From: a virus
DNA: 52,994 nucleotides
Reading direction: 5' to 3' (one strand)
IMG/VR virus record: IMGVR_UViG_3300028831_000554
Coordinates: 1-52,994 of that record
Each line of letters starts with the position of its first letter. Position 1 is the stretch's first letter. Below the pieces are notes generated by a model. The model was given only the letters and a program-made list of their open reading frames with translations, was not told the origin of the DNA and did not search any database. Positions 24,849 through 33,022 of the stretch are shown piece after piece. A program made the translations under genes and the position numbers.

Positions 24849-26339
24849 GTGCCGTACGAGATCAAGCAACAGGGCGGGCAGTACTGCGTGGTGAAGTCCC
24901 CGGAAGGGACCGCGGTCCCCGGCGGCTGCCACCCGACGAAAGCCGAGGCCGCCAAGCACATGCGTGCGCTCTACGTCAACGTCCCCGACGCCAAGGCCTC
25001 GGTCACCGCGCCGACGCTCTTCGTCGACAACACCGGAGTGTCGGTCACCTGGCACACGACGACGGGGAACACCATCGCCATCGGGCAGGGCTACGCCAGT
25101 TCATCCGGTGGTGCCATCGCCATCGGCGGCAACCCCGTAAGGACCCCCGCCCCGGCCGAACCGCCAGCCGGGGGCGTGCCCTGGTCGGGGCCGGTGGCCT
25201 TCGAGAACCAGCCCACCGGCGACGGGCGCATCTTCGACTCCGGCGCCATCACCTGGGACCCCGGCTCCATGCCCCAGCCGTTCCGTTGGGTGCGAGCCGA
25301 TTCCGGCGGCCACCAGCAGGCCGTTGTCATCGGCCGGGTCGACGCCTACTACCGAGACCCGTCGATCCCCGACACCATCTTCGCCCGCGGCGTCGTGCTT
25401 GACGGGGAGTCCGCGCCCCCCGAGGCGGCCGAGTTTCTGACGCTCGCCGCCAACGGCGCTGCGGGCGGGGTCTCGGTCGACGGCGACGACGCCGAGTTCA
25501 CCATCATCGAGGCGGCCGACGGCGCCCTCCAGCAGCGCTTCTCGCAGATGCGCCTCCGCAGTCTCACCGCGGTGGACATCCCGGCCTTCATCGGTGCTCG
25601 TGTCGCCCTGTCCGATCCCGACGCCGTGGTGGCAGCCTGCGACTGCGAGGCCACCGTCGCGGTGGTGGCCGCCGCCATCCCCTGCGAGCCCCCGGCCGCC
25701 TGGTTCGCGGACCCCGCCCTCGACGGCCCCACCCCCATCACCGTCACGGCCGACGGGCGCGTCTACGGGCACCTGGCCACCTGGGGGACCTGCCATATCG
25801 CCATGCCCCAGGGCTGCGTCACCCCGCCCCGCGGCGCCACCTACGCCTACTTCCACACCGGCGAGGTCCTGACCGCCGCCGGGGAGCCGGTGGCCGTCGG
25901 GCACCTGACCTTTGGCACCGGCCATGCCGACATGGCCGCCTCCGGCGCGGCGGCGGCCGCCCACTATGACAACACCGCCACGGTGGCCGCCGACGTGCGG
26001 GCCGGGGAGGACAAGCACGGCATCTGGGTGGCGGGCGCCCTGCGCCCCGGCCTATCGGCCGAACAGGTCCGCGAGTTCCGGGCTGCACCGCTCTCCGGCG
26101 ACTGGCGCCGTATCGGGGGGCGCCTGGAACTCGTGGCCGCCCTGGCCGTCAACACCCCGGGCTTCCCGGTGCCCCGCACCCGGGCCCGGGTCCTCGTGGC
26201 CTCCGGCCATGAGCAGACCATCGTCGCCGCTCTACCGATCCCCCAGCCGGAGAGCGACGACGAGAGGCTGGCCGTCAAATCTCGCCTGGCGGCCAGCCTC
26301 CGTAAGTCTGATCTCCGTCAACGGGTGGGAGGACGGTGA
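24849..26339 (+). CDS. Capsid maturation protease with N-terminal extension, 496 aa
   Basis: The C-terminal 300 residues match the capsid protease of actinophages: TVTADGRVYGHLATWGTCHI, TYAYFHTGEVLTAAG, HLTFGTGHADMAA, and GIWVAGALRPGLS. It cleaves the capsid scaffold. GTG 24849 shares a base with the stop of the leader ORF (TAGTG); ATG 24798 is a rival. Unusually, residues about 70-96 carry TIAIGQGYASSSGGAIAIGG, a YadA-like repeat, after a small CVV/C-H N-terminal domain common to phage proteins. Confidence 0.85.
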   Translation: MPYEIKQQGGQYCVVKSPEGTAVPGGCHPTKAEAAKHMRALYVNVPDAKASVTAPTLFVDNTGVSVTWHTTTGNTIAIGQGYASSSGGAIAIGGNPVRTPAPAEPPAGGVPWSGPVAFENQPTGDGRIFDSGAITWDPGSMPQPFRWVRADSGGHQQAVVIGRVDAYYRDPSIPDTIFARGVVLDGESAPPEAAEFLTLAANGAAGGVSVDGDDAEFTIIEAADGALQQRFSQMRLRSLTAVDIPAFIGARVALSDPDAVVAACDCEATVAVVAAAIPCEPPAAWFADPALDGPTPITVTADGRVYGHLATWGTCHIAMPQGCVTPPRGATYAYFHTGEVLTAAGEPVAVGHLTFGTGHADMAASGAAAAAHYDNTATVAADVRAGEDKHGIWVAGALRPGLSAEQVREFRAAPLSGDWRRIGGRLELVAALAVNTPGFPVPRTRARVLVASGHEQTIVAALPIPQPESDDERLAVKSRLAASLRKSDLRQRVGGR

Positions 26340-26395
26340 TGGGTTGAGGGGGCAAGAAGAAACGACAGGCGATCACCGCCAGCGGGCAACGGCGG

Positions 26396-26530
26396 GTGGC
26401 CGTCTATCAGGTCGTCCGGTCGGACGGCTCCATGGTCGGCGAGTACGACACGTATCCACAGGCCCGCGTCCAGGCATCACGCATCCCTGGTGCCCGTATC
26501 CGCTCCACCACGAAGTTCGTCCAGTCATGA
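26396..26530 (+). CDS. Small basic protein between protease and capsid genes, 44 aa
   Basis: From GTG 26396 the reading is VAVYQVVRSDGSMVGEYDTY... to TGA 26528. The frame continues upstream as GKKKRQAITASGQRR to an ATG at 26339, but a TGA is codon 3 of that longer frame (ATG GGT TGA). The N-terminal sequence looks like real protein, so either the 44-aa form is the gene or a stop is read through, edited or a recent mutation. No function is known. Confidence 0.4.
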   Translation: MAVYQVVRSDGSMVGEYDTYPQARVQASRIPGARIRSTTKFVQS

Positions 26531-26571
26531 GCAACCCCTCGCGCAGCGAGGTTGGAGGTAATGATGAGTGA
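26527..26571 (+). promoter_or_regulatory. 14-residue leader ORF and hairpin before the major capsid gene
   Basis: A 14-codon ORF (MSNPSRSEVGGNDE) starts inside the stop of the small gene upstream (ATGA) and runs through the GGAGG of the capsid gene to overlap its start. CCTCGC at 26537-26542 pairs with GCGAGG at 26546-26551, just before the ribosome-binding site. This arrangement can couple capsid translation to upstream ribosomes. Confidence 0.45.
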
Positions 26572-28204
26572 ATTCCACCTCCCTGACAGCCTCGAAGGCC
26601 TGACCAGCGAGGAGTTGCAGGGACTCCACGACGCCGCACTCGGCGAGTTCAACACGCTCAACGAGTCGGATGACCTGTCCTCGACCACTCTTGACCGGAT
26701 GGCCGAACTGGCCGACGCCATCGAGGCTCTCCGGGCCCAGCGCCAGCTACTGTCCGACAACGCCGAGCGCCGGGCGGCCATGGCTGGCCGGGTGGCGGCT
26801 TCCACCATGGAGACGCCGCCGACGCCGGATCCCGAGCCGGAACCCGCTCCCGAGCCGCAGCCCGAACCGGCACCGGAGCCCGAGCCCCAGCCGCAGCCCG
26901 AAGCAGTCACCGCCGCGGCCGAGGATGTCCCGACCACCAGTCCCACCTCAAGCGGAGGCACCATCGTCGTGACCACGCCGTCCACGCAGATCCCCGAGTC
27001 GACCCGCCCGGCGCTGGTCATCACGGCGGCGGCCGACATTCCCCAGATCACCTCGGGCTCCAACCTCGACCTCGACCAGTTGGCCATGGCCATGCACCTC
27101 AAGGCCCGGACCCTGGCCGACCACTCGGGCTGGATCCCCATCGCCACCGCCGAGAAGAGCTTCGAACCCGGCTATGACATCTCCGACCTTTCCGGGCTGA
27201 CCCGGACCCAGACCTACGAAGCCATCATGGACGGCTCGAGTCCCAACGTGCTGGTGGCCTCGGGTGGTTGGTGCGCTCCGTCCGAGCCGCTCTACGGCTT
27301 CTTCGACATCGAGTGCGCCCGGGGGTCGGTGCTCAGTCTCCCCACCTTCCGGGCCAACCGGGGTGGCGTGACCTGGCCGATCTCGTCCCCGCTCCCGGCG
27401 GTCAACACCACTGACTGGGTTCACACTGAAGACGACGACATCGCCGGGTACGAGAAGCCCTGCATCACCATCCCCTGCCCCGACTGGGACGAGTGCCGCC
27501 TGGCTGCCCATGGCATCTGTGTCACCGCTGGCAACCTGATGGACCGGGCCTTCCCCGAGAACATCCGCCGGTACCTCAACCAGGTCTTCATCGCCCACGA
27601 GCGCAACGAGAACCTCCGCAAGATCGCCGTCATCACCGGCGGGTCGGACACCGCCACCTTCGATACCTCCTTCGGGGCGGCGTCAAGCCTCATCAACGCC
27701 GTGCTCCTCCAGGCAGCCGTCTACCGTGACCAGTACCGCATGTGTGACGGGGCCATGCTCGAGGCCGTTTTCCCGCTGTGGGCCCGGGATGTCATCCGTT
27801 CCGACATCGCCCGCCAGGAGGGCGCCCTGACCGGCGCCGGAGGCCTGCCGACCAACGCCGAGATCAACAACTGGTTGCGGGACTCGGGCGTCAGTCCCCA
27901 GTTCGTCAACGACTGGCAGTCGCTGGCCCAGGGCACGGCCTCGACCGCCACCACCGACTGGCCCACCACCGTCGACTTCTTGATGTACGCCCCCGGCACC
28001 TGGGTGGAGTTCAACGGCGGGACGCTCGACCTCGGAGTCACCCGGGACTCGGTGCTCAACTCGACCAACGACTTCACCGCTGCGTGGATGGAAGAGTTCT
28101 GGTGCATCGGCATGAAGGGCTACCAGTCCTGGGTCGTCACCGTGCCGGTCTGCCCGAGCGGTGAGGTCGGAGACCGCGCCGCCTACACCTGTGCCGCCAG
28201 CTAA
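26564..28204 (+). CDS. Major capsid protein, HK97-like, with N-terminal scaffold, 546 aa
   Basis: The first about 80 residues are a helical scaffold (delta domain) and residues about 87-115 are a long Pro-Glu linker (PEPEPAPEPQPEPAPEPE), after which the capsid fold begins (IPQITSGSNLDLDQLAMAMH). The capsid core runs through ITIPCPDWDECRLAAHGICV and TFDTSFGAASSLINAVL. GGAGG lies five bases before ATG 26564. The protease encoded just upstream would remove the scaffold. Confidence 0.9.
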   Translation: MSEFHLPDSLEGLTSEELQGLHDAALGEFNTLNESDDLSSTTLDRMAELADAIEALRAQRQLLSDNAERRAAMAGRVAASTMETPPTPDPEPEPAPEPQPEPAPEPEPQPQPEAVTAAAEDVPTTSPTSSGGTIVVTTPSTQIPESTRPALVITAAADIPQITSGSNLDLDQLAMAMHLKARTLADHSGWIPIATAEKSFEPGYDISDLSGLTRTQTYEAIMDGSSPNVLVASGGWCAPSEPLYGFFDIECARGSVLSLPTFRANRGGVTWPISSPLPAVNTTDWVHTEDDDIAGYEKPCITIPCPDWDECRLAAHGICVTAGNLMDRAFPENIRRYLNQVFIAHERNENLRKIAVITGGSDTATFDTSFGAASSLINAVLLQAAVYRDQYRMCDGAMLEAVFPLWARDVIRSDIARQEGALTGAGGLPTNAEINNWLRDSGVSPQFVNDWQSLAQGTASTATTDWPTTVDFLMYAPGTWVEFNGGTLDLGVTRDSVLNSTNDFTAAWMEEFWCIGMKGYQSWVVTVPVCPSGEVGDRAAYTCAAS

Positions 28205-28216
28205 CGACGTGTCGCC

Positions 28217-28243
28217 GGGAGTGGGGCCTCGTGCCCCACTCCC
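28217..28243 (+). terminator. Perfect 11-bp hairpin after the major capsid gene
   Basis: GGGAGTGGGGC at 28217-28227 and GCCCCACTCCC at 28233-28243 form a perfect stem with a 5-base loop, 12 bases after the stop. There is no T-run. It may attenuate transcription or protect the capsid mRNA 3' end, giving more capsid than downstream product. Confidence 0.7.
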
Positions 28244-28262
28244 AGGATGAGAGGAAGGCGAC

Positions 28263-29135
28263 ATGGCGATTACCCCGAGAGGATTACTGGTACCGGGCCC
28301 GCAGGCTCGGCCGTCGCGCTACGGGCTGTTCTCGGTGGCCCAGCAGGGCAACACCAGCGACGGCCACTGGCAGGCGGGATTGGAGTTCGAGGACATCCTC
28401 TGTGGCGATATTGGCAGCACGCTTCCCCACTGTGGGGATCCCTCACCGGACCCCGCGGCCAAGGAAGCCGAGCCCGGCCCCTTGGTCCGTAACGTTGACC
28501 CCTTCACACTGTTTGGTTCTTACACATGCTCGACTGGAGGCCGGCGCGCCCAGGACGCCTTTGACATTGCCCGGGCCCGCCTGGCCGCCCGGGAAGAGCA
28601 GGGTGCCGAACGCGCACTCTGGACCGGGATCACACCCGATGGGCTGCTTTCTTCTAGCCTGGCCTACGGCGACGACGAACTCTCGGTCGACGATCTCACC
28701 GGGGTGGGTGGGGCCTACGATCCCATTACCGCTCTCGATGTGCTCGAAGAGGCCATGGGCACTTGTGTGGCGGGAGCCGGCGTTATTCACGTTCCCTATC
28801 GGGCGGCGTCCACTCTCGCCTCGCAGAACCTTGTCGTCCGGGACGGCGATGGGATGTATACCCACACCGGTCAGTCGGTGGTCTTCGGCGCCGGCTATCC
28901 CGGCACCGGTCCGTCCAACTCACCGGTGTCTGATGGCGAGGCCTGGTTGTTTGGTACCGGTCAGGTGATGCTGTGGCGGGGGGATGCTTTCTTGACCCCG
29001 GCGACCCTGGGTGAGGCCATGGATCGCACCATCAACGACGTGACCGTGTACGCCGAGCGCACCTACGCGGTCGGCTTCTCGTGTTGCCTCTTCGCCGTAA
29101 GGATGTTCCTGTCGTGCTGCACCGGCGGTGGTTAA
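28263..29135 (+). CDS. Capsid-associated virion protein, 290 aa
   Basis: The gene directly follows the capsid protein; the product starts MAITPRGLLVPGPQARPSRY. It has a mixed alpha/beta middle (AQDAFDIARARLAAREEQGA, IHVPYRAASTLASQ) and ends with Cys-rich FSCCLFAVRMFLSCCTGG. The position and composition suggest a head protein (second shell or pentamer-type), but I cannot name a family. GAGAGGAAGG is the ribosome-binding site. Confidence 0.7.
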   Translation: MAITPRGLLVPGPQARPSRYGLFSVAQQGNTSDGHWQAGLEFEDILCGDIGSTLPHCGDPSPDPAAKEAEPGPLVRNVDPFTLFGSYTCSTGGRRAQDAFDIARARLAAREEQGAERALWTGITPDGLLSSSLAYGDDELSVDDLTGVGGAYDPITALDVLEEAMGTCVAGAGVIHVPYRAASTLASQNLVVRDGDGMYTHTGQSVVFGAGYPGTGPSNSPVSDGEAWLFGTGQVMLWRGDAFLTPATLGEAMDRTINDVTVYAERTYAVGFSCCLFAVRMFLSCCTGGG

Positions 29136-29139
29136 CCAG

Positions 29140-29169
29140 ATGACGCTCAGCAGAGCGAGGAGGAAGTAG
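29140..29169 (+). promoter_or_regulatory. 9-residue leader ORF with hairpin before the major tail gene
   Basis: ATG 29140 opens MTLSRARRK and its TAG (29167-29169) touches the next ATG. CGCTC-AGCA-GAGCG (29144-29157) can fold inside it, next to the GAGGAGGA ribosome-binding site. It resembles the capsid leader 2.6 kb upstream. Confidence 0.4.
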
Positions 29170-29862
29170 ATGCCCACGACTTGTTTCCAGAGCCTCCAGG
29201 GGCTCGCTCTGCGGGCCACGTTGCTCGACGCCTGCTGCAACCCCGTGGAGGGTGAATGCTCGACGGTGGTGAGCGAGTCCTACATCTCGCTGGCCCTCAC
29301 CGCCGAGATCGAAGAGGCCGACGAGTTCACCGTCAAACTGGCCAACGGCCAGTTGTGCCTGTCGGAGACCGGCTCGCCCACCCTCAAGCGCTACGGGGTG
29401 GTGGCCACCATCTGCCGGGCCGACCCCGACCTGCTCAACATCTTCGCCGGGCTCAACACCGTGCTCGACTGGGACGGCAACGCCGTGGGCTTCGAGGTTC
29501 CCACCTCGCTGTCGGACGGGTCCAAGTTCGCCCTCGAGATCTGGACCCGGGTGCCGTCGGACGCCTGCGAGCCTGGCGCCTCGGTCCAGTACCTCTACTG
29601 GCTGCTGCCCTGTCTCGAGGATGGCCGCATCGGTGACTTCACCATTGAGAACGGGCCGCTCAACTTCACGCTGTCGGCCAACGCCACCGCCTCGTCCACC
29701 TGGGGCACCGGCCCCTACGACGTGGTGGCCACCGACATCGCCGGGACCGCCGGGCCGCTGCTGGCCCCCATCCCCGACGATGTCCCGCTCCATGTCCAGC
29801 TGACCACGGTGGCCCCGCCGACGGAGCAGTGCGGATGCCAGGCGTTGACCCTGCCGTCCTGA
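29170..29862 (+). CDS. Probable major tail protein, 230 aa
   Basis: The middle part (SESYISLALTAEIEEADEFT, KLANGQLCLSETGSPTLKRY, VVATICRADPDLLNIFAG) matches the tail-tube proteins of actinophages, and the C-terminal half is beta-rich and Thr/Ala-rich. Ten or more cysteines are present, including CCNPVEGEC and CGCQALTLPS at the end. It would polymerise into the non-contractile tail tube. It lies earlier than usual, before the connector genes. Confidence 0.7.
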   Translation: MPTTCFQSLQGLALRATLLDACCNPVEGECSTVVSESYISLALTAEIEEADEFTVKLANGQLCLSETGSPTLKRYGVVATICRADPDLLNIFAGLNTVLDWDGNAVGFEVPTSLSDGSKFALEIWTRVPSDACEPGASVQYLYWLLPCLEDGRIGDFTIENGPLNFTLSANATASSTWGTGPYDVVATDIAGTAGPLLAPIPDDVPLHVQLTTVAPPTEQCGCQALTLPS

Positions 29863-29890
29863 GGTCGCTATCGGGGGGATAGCGCACAGC

Positions 29891-29924
29891 GGGGGTGGGA
29901 CGCAGGGCGGCGCGTCCCACCCCC
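29891..29924 (+). terminator. Perfect 13-bp hairpin before the glycosyltransferase
   Basis: GGGGGTGGGACGC at 29891-29903 and GCGTCCCACCCCC at 29912-29924 form a perfect stem with an 8-base loop between the major tail gene and the next gene. No T-run. It is a good candidate for a partial terminator or mRNA stabiliser. Confidence 0.7.
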
Positions 29925-29948
29925 ACCGAACGAAGGAACGAGGAACGC

Positions 29949-30623
29949 ATGACGGTTTCGGTGATCGTCCCCTTCCACCCCAGCGACGAGTGGCGGGTCC
30001 GGGCCTGGGACTACGTCTCGGCCTGGTGGGGCAAGCACTTCCCCGACTGGGAACTGATCAAGTGCTCGGCCGACCCCTGGACGAAGGGCGGTGCCTTCCA
30101 CAACGGCGTCAAGATCGCCGAGGGCAACACGCTCGTGCTGGCCGACGCCGACTCGTTCATCCTCGACCCCGACGAACTGGCGGAACTGGTGGCCCGGGTC
30201 GACCGGCGGGGCGGGGTGCCCTGGCTCATGCCCCACCGCTACGTCCACCGGGTGTCCAAGGCGGCCACCGAGCGGATCTACGCCGACGGGGTCATCGACA
30301 TCCACGACATCCAGTACCCGATCTACGGTGGCTGCGTGGGTGGTGGCATGACCGTGCTGACCCGGACGGCGTGGAAAACGGTCAAGGGCGTCGACCCCCG
30401 GTTCGTGGGCTGGGGCGGCGAGGACCGGTGCTTCGGCTGGGCCCTGGCCACCCTGCTGCCCAAAGGCCAGCGGGGCAACGCCCGCCTCCTCCACCTCCAC
30501 CACCCAGTCCAGGGGCCTCGCCAGAAGATGAGCGCCGACACCCTCAACCTCATCAACGAGTACCGCCACGCCAAGTCGGCCCCCGCCCGCATGGCGGCCT
30601 ACATCGCGGCGAGGAAGCAGTGA
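29949..30623 (+). CDS. Glycosyltransferase, GT2/GT7-C type, in the structural operon, 224 aa
   Basis: The protein starts TVSVIVPFHPSDEWRVRAWD and has LADADSFIL (DXD), GGCVGGGMTVLTRTAW, and GWGGEDRCFGWALATLLP, the GT7-C GGED signature. It is soluble and uses an activated sugar donor. It is the fourth transferase of the window but lies between the major tail protein and the connector, so its acceptor may be a tail or head protein. The start ATG is preceded by the leader AAGGAACGAGGAACGCA. Confidence 0.85.
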   Translation: MTVSVIVPFHPSDEWRVRAWDYVSAWWGKHFPDWELIKCSADPWTKGGAFHNGVKIAEGNTLVLADADSFILDPDELAELVARVDRRGGVPWLMPHRYVHRVSKAATERIYADGVIDIHDIQYPIYGGCVGGGMTVLTRTAWKTVKGVDPRFVGWGGEDRCFGWALATLLPKGQRGNARLLHLHHPVQGPRQKMSADTLNLINEYRHAKSAPARMAAYIAARKQ

Positions 30624-31474
30624 TGGCCGACTCCACCCCCGCCTTCTGTCCCGGCACCGGCCCGTGCTCCCCGTGGGCCCTGTCGCTGCCCTGCCTCGAT
30701 GACGCCGGGGACCTCACCGGTTCCTGCATCGACGGCACCGAGGTGCCCGATACCGTCCTCGACGCCGCCATCCTGTCGGCTTCCCAGGTCGTCTGGGCCC
30801 TGACCGGGCGGAAGTACGCCACCTGCGACGTAGTCATCCGCCCTTGTCGGCGGTCCTGCATCGACACCTACTACCCGACGCTGCACATCGGCGCCATGTG
30901 GGGCGGGTGGAACGGCCCCTGGCCGGTGCTGGCCGGAGGTTCGTGGTTCAACTTGGCCTGCCAGTGTGGGTCGACCTGTTCCTGCGGGGACCTCTGCGAG
31001 GCCGACCTGCCCTACCCGGTCTGCGAGGTGTCCGAGGTCACCATCGACGGCGAGATGCTCGACCCCACCGCCTACCGGGTCGATGACTTCTGCCGCCTGG
31101 TTCGCCAGGACGGCCTGTGCTGGCCCCGCTGCCAGGACATGGCCGCCCCCGACACCGAACCCGGCACCTGGTCGGTGGCCCTGACCTATGGCAAGGAGCC
31201 GCCCCAGATCGCCCTCGACGCCGCCGCGGAGTTGGCCTGCGAGTTGATCAAGGCCCGCATCGGCCAGGCCTGCCGTCTCCCCCAGCGGATGACCAGCCTC
31301 ACCCGCCAGGGTGTGACCATGAGCTTCATCGACCCCATGTCGTTCTTCAAGGAAGGGCGCACCGGCCTCTACCTGCTCGACCTGGCCATCCGCACGCTCA
31401 ACCCCAACCTGCTGATGCGGCCCCCCGGCGTGTACTCACCTGATGCTCCCGGCTGGCGGGTGCAGACTTCGTGA
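30623..31474 (+). CDS. Head-tail connector (adaptor), Cys-rich, 283 aa
   Basis: The ATG shares its A with the previous stop (TGATG). Fold features of connector adaptors are present: a helical segment DTVLDAAILSASQVVWALTG and later ALDAAAELACELIKARIGQA. It carries nearly twenty cysteines in runs such as CQCGSTCSCGDLCEADLPYP, rare in cytoplasmic proteins and possibly disulfide- or metal-linked in the virion. It would join the portal to the tail. Confidence 0.7.
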   Translation: MADSTPAFCPGTGPCSPWALSLPCLDDAGDLTGSCIDGTEVPDTVLDAAILSASQVVWALTGRKYATCDVVIRPCRRSCIDTYYPTLHIGAMWGGWNGPWPVLAGGSWFNLACQCGSTCSCGDLCEADLPYPVCEVSEVTIDGEMLDPTAYRVDDFCRLVRQDGLCWPRCQDMAAPDTEPGTWSVALTYGKEPPQIALDAAAELACELIKARIGQACRLPQRMTSLTRQGVTMSFIDPMSFFKEGRTGLYLLDLAIRTLNPNLLMRPPGVYSPDAPGWRVQTS

Positions 31475-31980
31475 CTCCCGACCTCATCACCCGCCTGACC
31501 CAGGAACTACTCGACTGCGTGTGCGCCAGCCTGGAGAAAACCTCCTGCGGCTGCCCCTGCCGGGCGTTCGTGTCGGCGGGGGCGGTGGCCTGGGACTCCT
31601 GTTGTGGCGGCGGTCAGCTGTGGGTGGGCGTCGACCGGATCTTTGCCTATGGCAGCTTCCCCGCTCCGGCCGGGATCGTCACCTGCTCACCACCGCTGGC
31701 CGCCGAGATCATCATCGGCATCCTGCGTTGTGCGCCGACGCTCAACGACCAGGGCGAGGCGCCGACCGCTGCCGCGCTCAGTGCCTCGTCGGCCCAGGTC
31801 TACGAGGACGCCTATGCCGTGGCCAACGGCGTGCTGTGCTGCCTCACCCCGACGGCCCGCCAGCGACTGTTCGTGATGGGCAACCAGCGCCCGCTGGGGC
31901 CCGCCGGGGGGTGTGTCGGCAGTGAGCTTCGCCTGACGGTGGCCCTGGTCGATCCGCCTCCGAACTGTGAGGGATGCTGA
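31471..31980 (+). CDS. Putative neck or connector protein, Cys-rich, 169 aa
   Basis: The start is GTG 31471 overlapping the preceding stop (GTGA). The N-terminal half is helical and full of cysteines (CVCASLEKTSCGCPCRAF, DSCCGGGQLW), and AEIIIGILRCAPTLNDQGEA then AQVYEDAYAVANGVLCC are typical of tail-completion or stopper proteins. It follows the connector gene directly. The assignment rests mostly on context. Confidence 0.6.
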   Translation: MTPDLITRLTQELLDCVCASLEKTSCGCPCRAFVSAGAVAWDSCCGGGQLWVGVDRIFAYGSFPAPAGIVTCSPPLAAEIIIGILRCAPTLNDQGEAPTAAALSASSAQVYEDAYAVANGVLCCLTPTARQRLFVMGNQRPLGPAGGCVGSELRLTVALVDPPPNCEGC

Positions 31981-31981
31981 C

Positions 31982-32557
31982 ATGGGTCGCTGCGGTTGCG
32001 ACACTGGTGCCTGCCAGTGCGTGATCAACGCCGGAAGCGGTGTCACCGTCACCGGAACTGGCGCAGCTGACACGCCGTATGTCGTCTCGGCATCCGGTAG
32101 CACGGCATGGATACGTGTTGACGATTCCACTTACCCACAAACCCACAACAGCGGCAGTGGTGGAGTCGCCGTGTTCAACGGGAACTTCGACAATGTTGTC
32201 GCGTCCGGGGGTCAGTCAGGGATATGGGACCTGGACACCACTAACCAGGCTGTCCGGCTCCTCGTCCCCGCCACCCTGGTCTTTGTCACGTTTTTCATCG
32301 TGGTCTCCATGCCCACTCCAGTAGCGGGAAACATATTCGCCGAGACCCTACCCTTCGGTAGTGGGCAGGACATCAGCGCACCGCAACTCAGCATGGCCGA
32401 CAACGGATCGGGCAACTTCTTCTACGTCGGCCAGCTAGCCGTTTACGGACCGGAGATCGCTGATGAGTGGAACGCCCTCCTCGACATGACTGCGCTTCCC
32501 CCGTCGGTTGACGTGACCTGCAGTAGTTTCGGGGTCAAGATGCAGGCACTGATCTGA
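31982..32557 (+). CDS. Virion protein with N-terminal CxC module, 191 aa
   Basis: The start is ATG 31982 after GAGGG. Residues 1-35 (MGRCGCDTGACQCVINAGSG, then TVTGTGAADTPYVVS) form a module seen again in the 42425 gene. The remaining 150 residues are beta-rich and Thr/Ser/Gly-rich, ending PPSVDVTCSSFGVKM. It may be an external head or tail decoration or fibre. The composition is slightly less GC-rich than its neighbours. Confidence 0.65.
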   Translation: MGRCGCDTGACQCVINAGSGVTVTGTGAADTPYVVSASGSTAWIRVDDSTYPQTHNSGSGGVAVFNGNFDNVVASGGQSGIWDLDTTNQAVRLLVPATLVFVTFFIVVSMPTPVAGNIFAETLPFGSGQDISAPQLSMADNGSGNFFYVGQLAVYGPEIADEWNALLDMTALPPSVDVTCSSFGVKMQALI

Positions 32558-33000
32558 TGGCCCGCTTCGTCCCCAACCCCGCCGCAATCACGGCTTTCAT
32601 GACCGATCCCACCAAGCCGGTCATGCGGGCCCTGGCCCGTAAGGGCGACCAGGTGCTCAGTGAAGCCCGCCGGTTCCTGTCCCACTCGGAGTGGACCGGC
32701 GACCTCGACAGCAGTCTCCGGGTAACGGTGGCCCCCGGCCGGGTCGGCATCGGCTCCGATCTCCCCTACGTCGTGTTCCTCCACGAGGGCACCGGCCCGG
32801 CCCACATCACCAGCGACGGCGGATTCGGGGCGAACCCTTCCCCGAATCCCCCGTACTTCCCCTCGTGGAAGAGCGCGAACTTCGCCGTCTGGTCCGACGA
32901 CCACGGCATGAATGCCTACAGGCTGGCCCAGCATGTCTTTCTCCACGGCACCCAGCCGAACCCGTTCTTGCGAGACGCCCTGCGCGCCGCCCGCTTCTGA
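32557..33000 (+). CDS. Probable tail-completion protein, HK97-gp10-like, 147 aa
   Basis: The pattern of an N-terminal helix (TKPVMRALARKGDQVLSEAR), a beta strand part (LDSSLRVTVAPGRVGIGSDL), PYVVFLHEGTGPAHI, and a C-terminal helix (PNPFLRDALRAARF) fits the HK97 gp10 tail-component family. It lies where this gene is expected, before the tail chaperones. Confidence 0.75.
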   Translation: MARFVPNPAAITAFMTDPTKPVMRALARKGDQVLSEARRFLSHSEWTGDLDSSLRVTVAPGRVGIGSDLPYVVFLHEGTGPAHITSDGGFGANPSPNPPYFPSWKSANFAVWSDDHGMNAYRLAQHVFLHGTQPNPFLRDALRAARF

Positions 33001-33022
33001 CCGCTGAACCAGGAAACGAGGA

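Noticed and set aside
26339-26341. Use of TGA as a sense codon in this genome
   Set aside because: Most genes here end at TGA with coupled starts (ATGA, GTGA, TGATG), so global reassignment is excluded; the in-frame TGA is a local matter.
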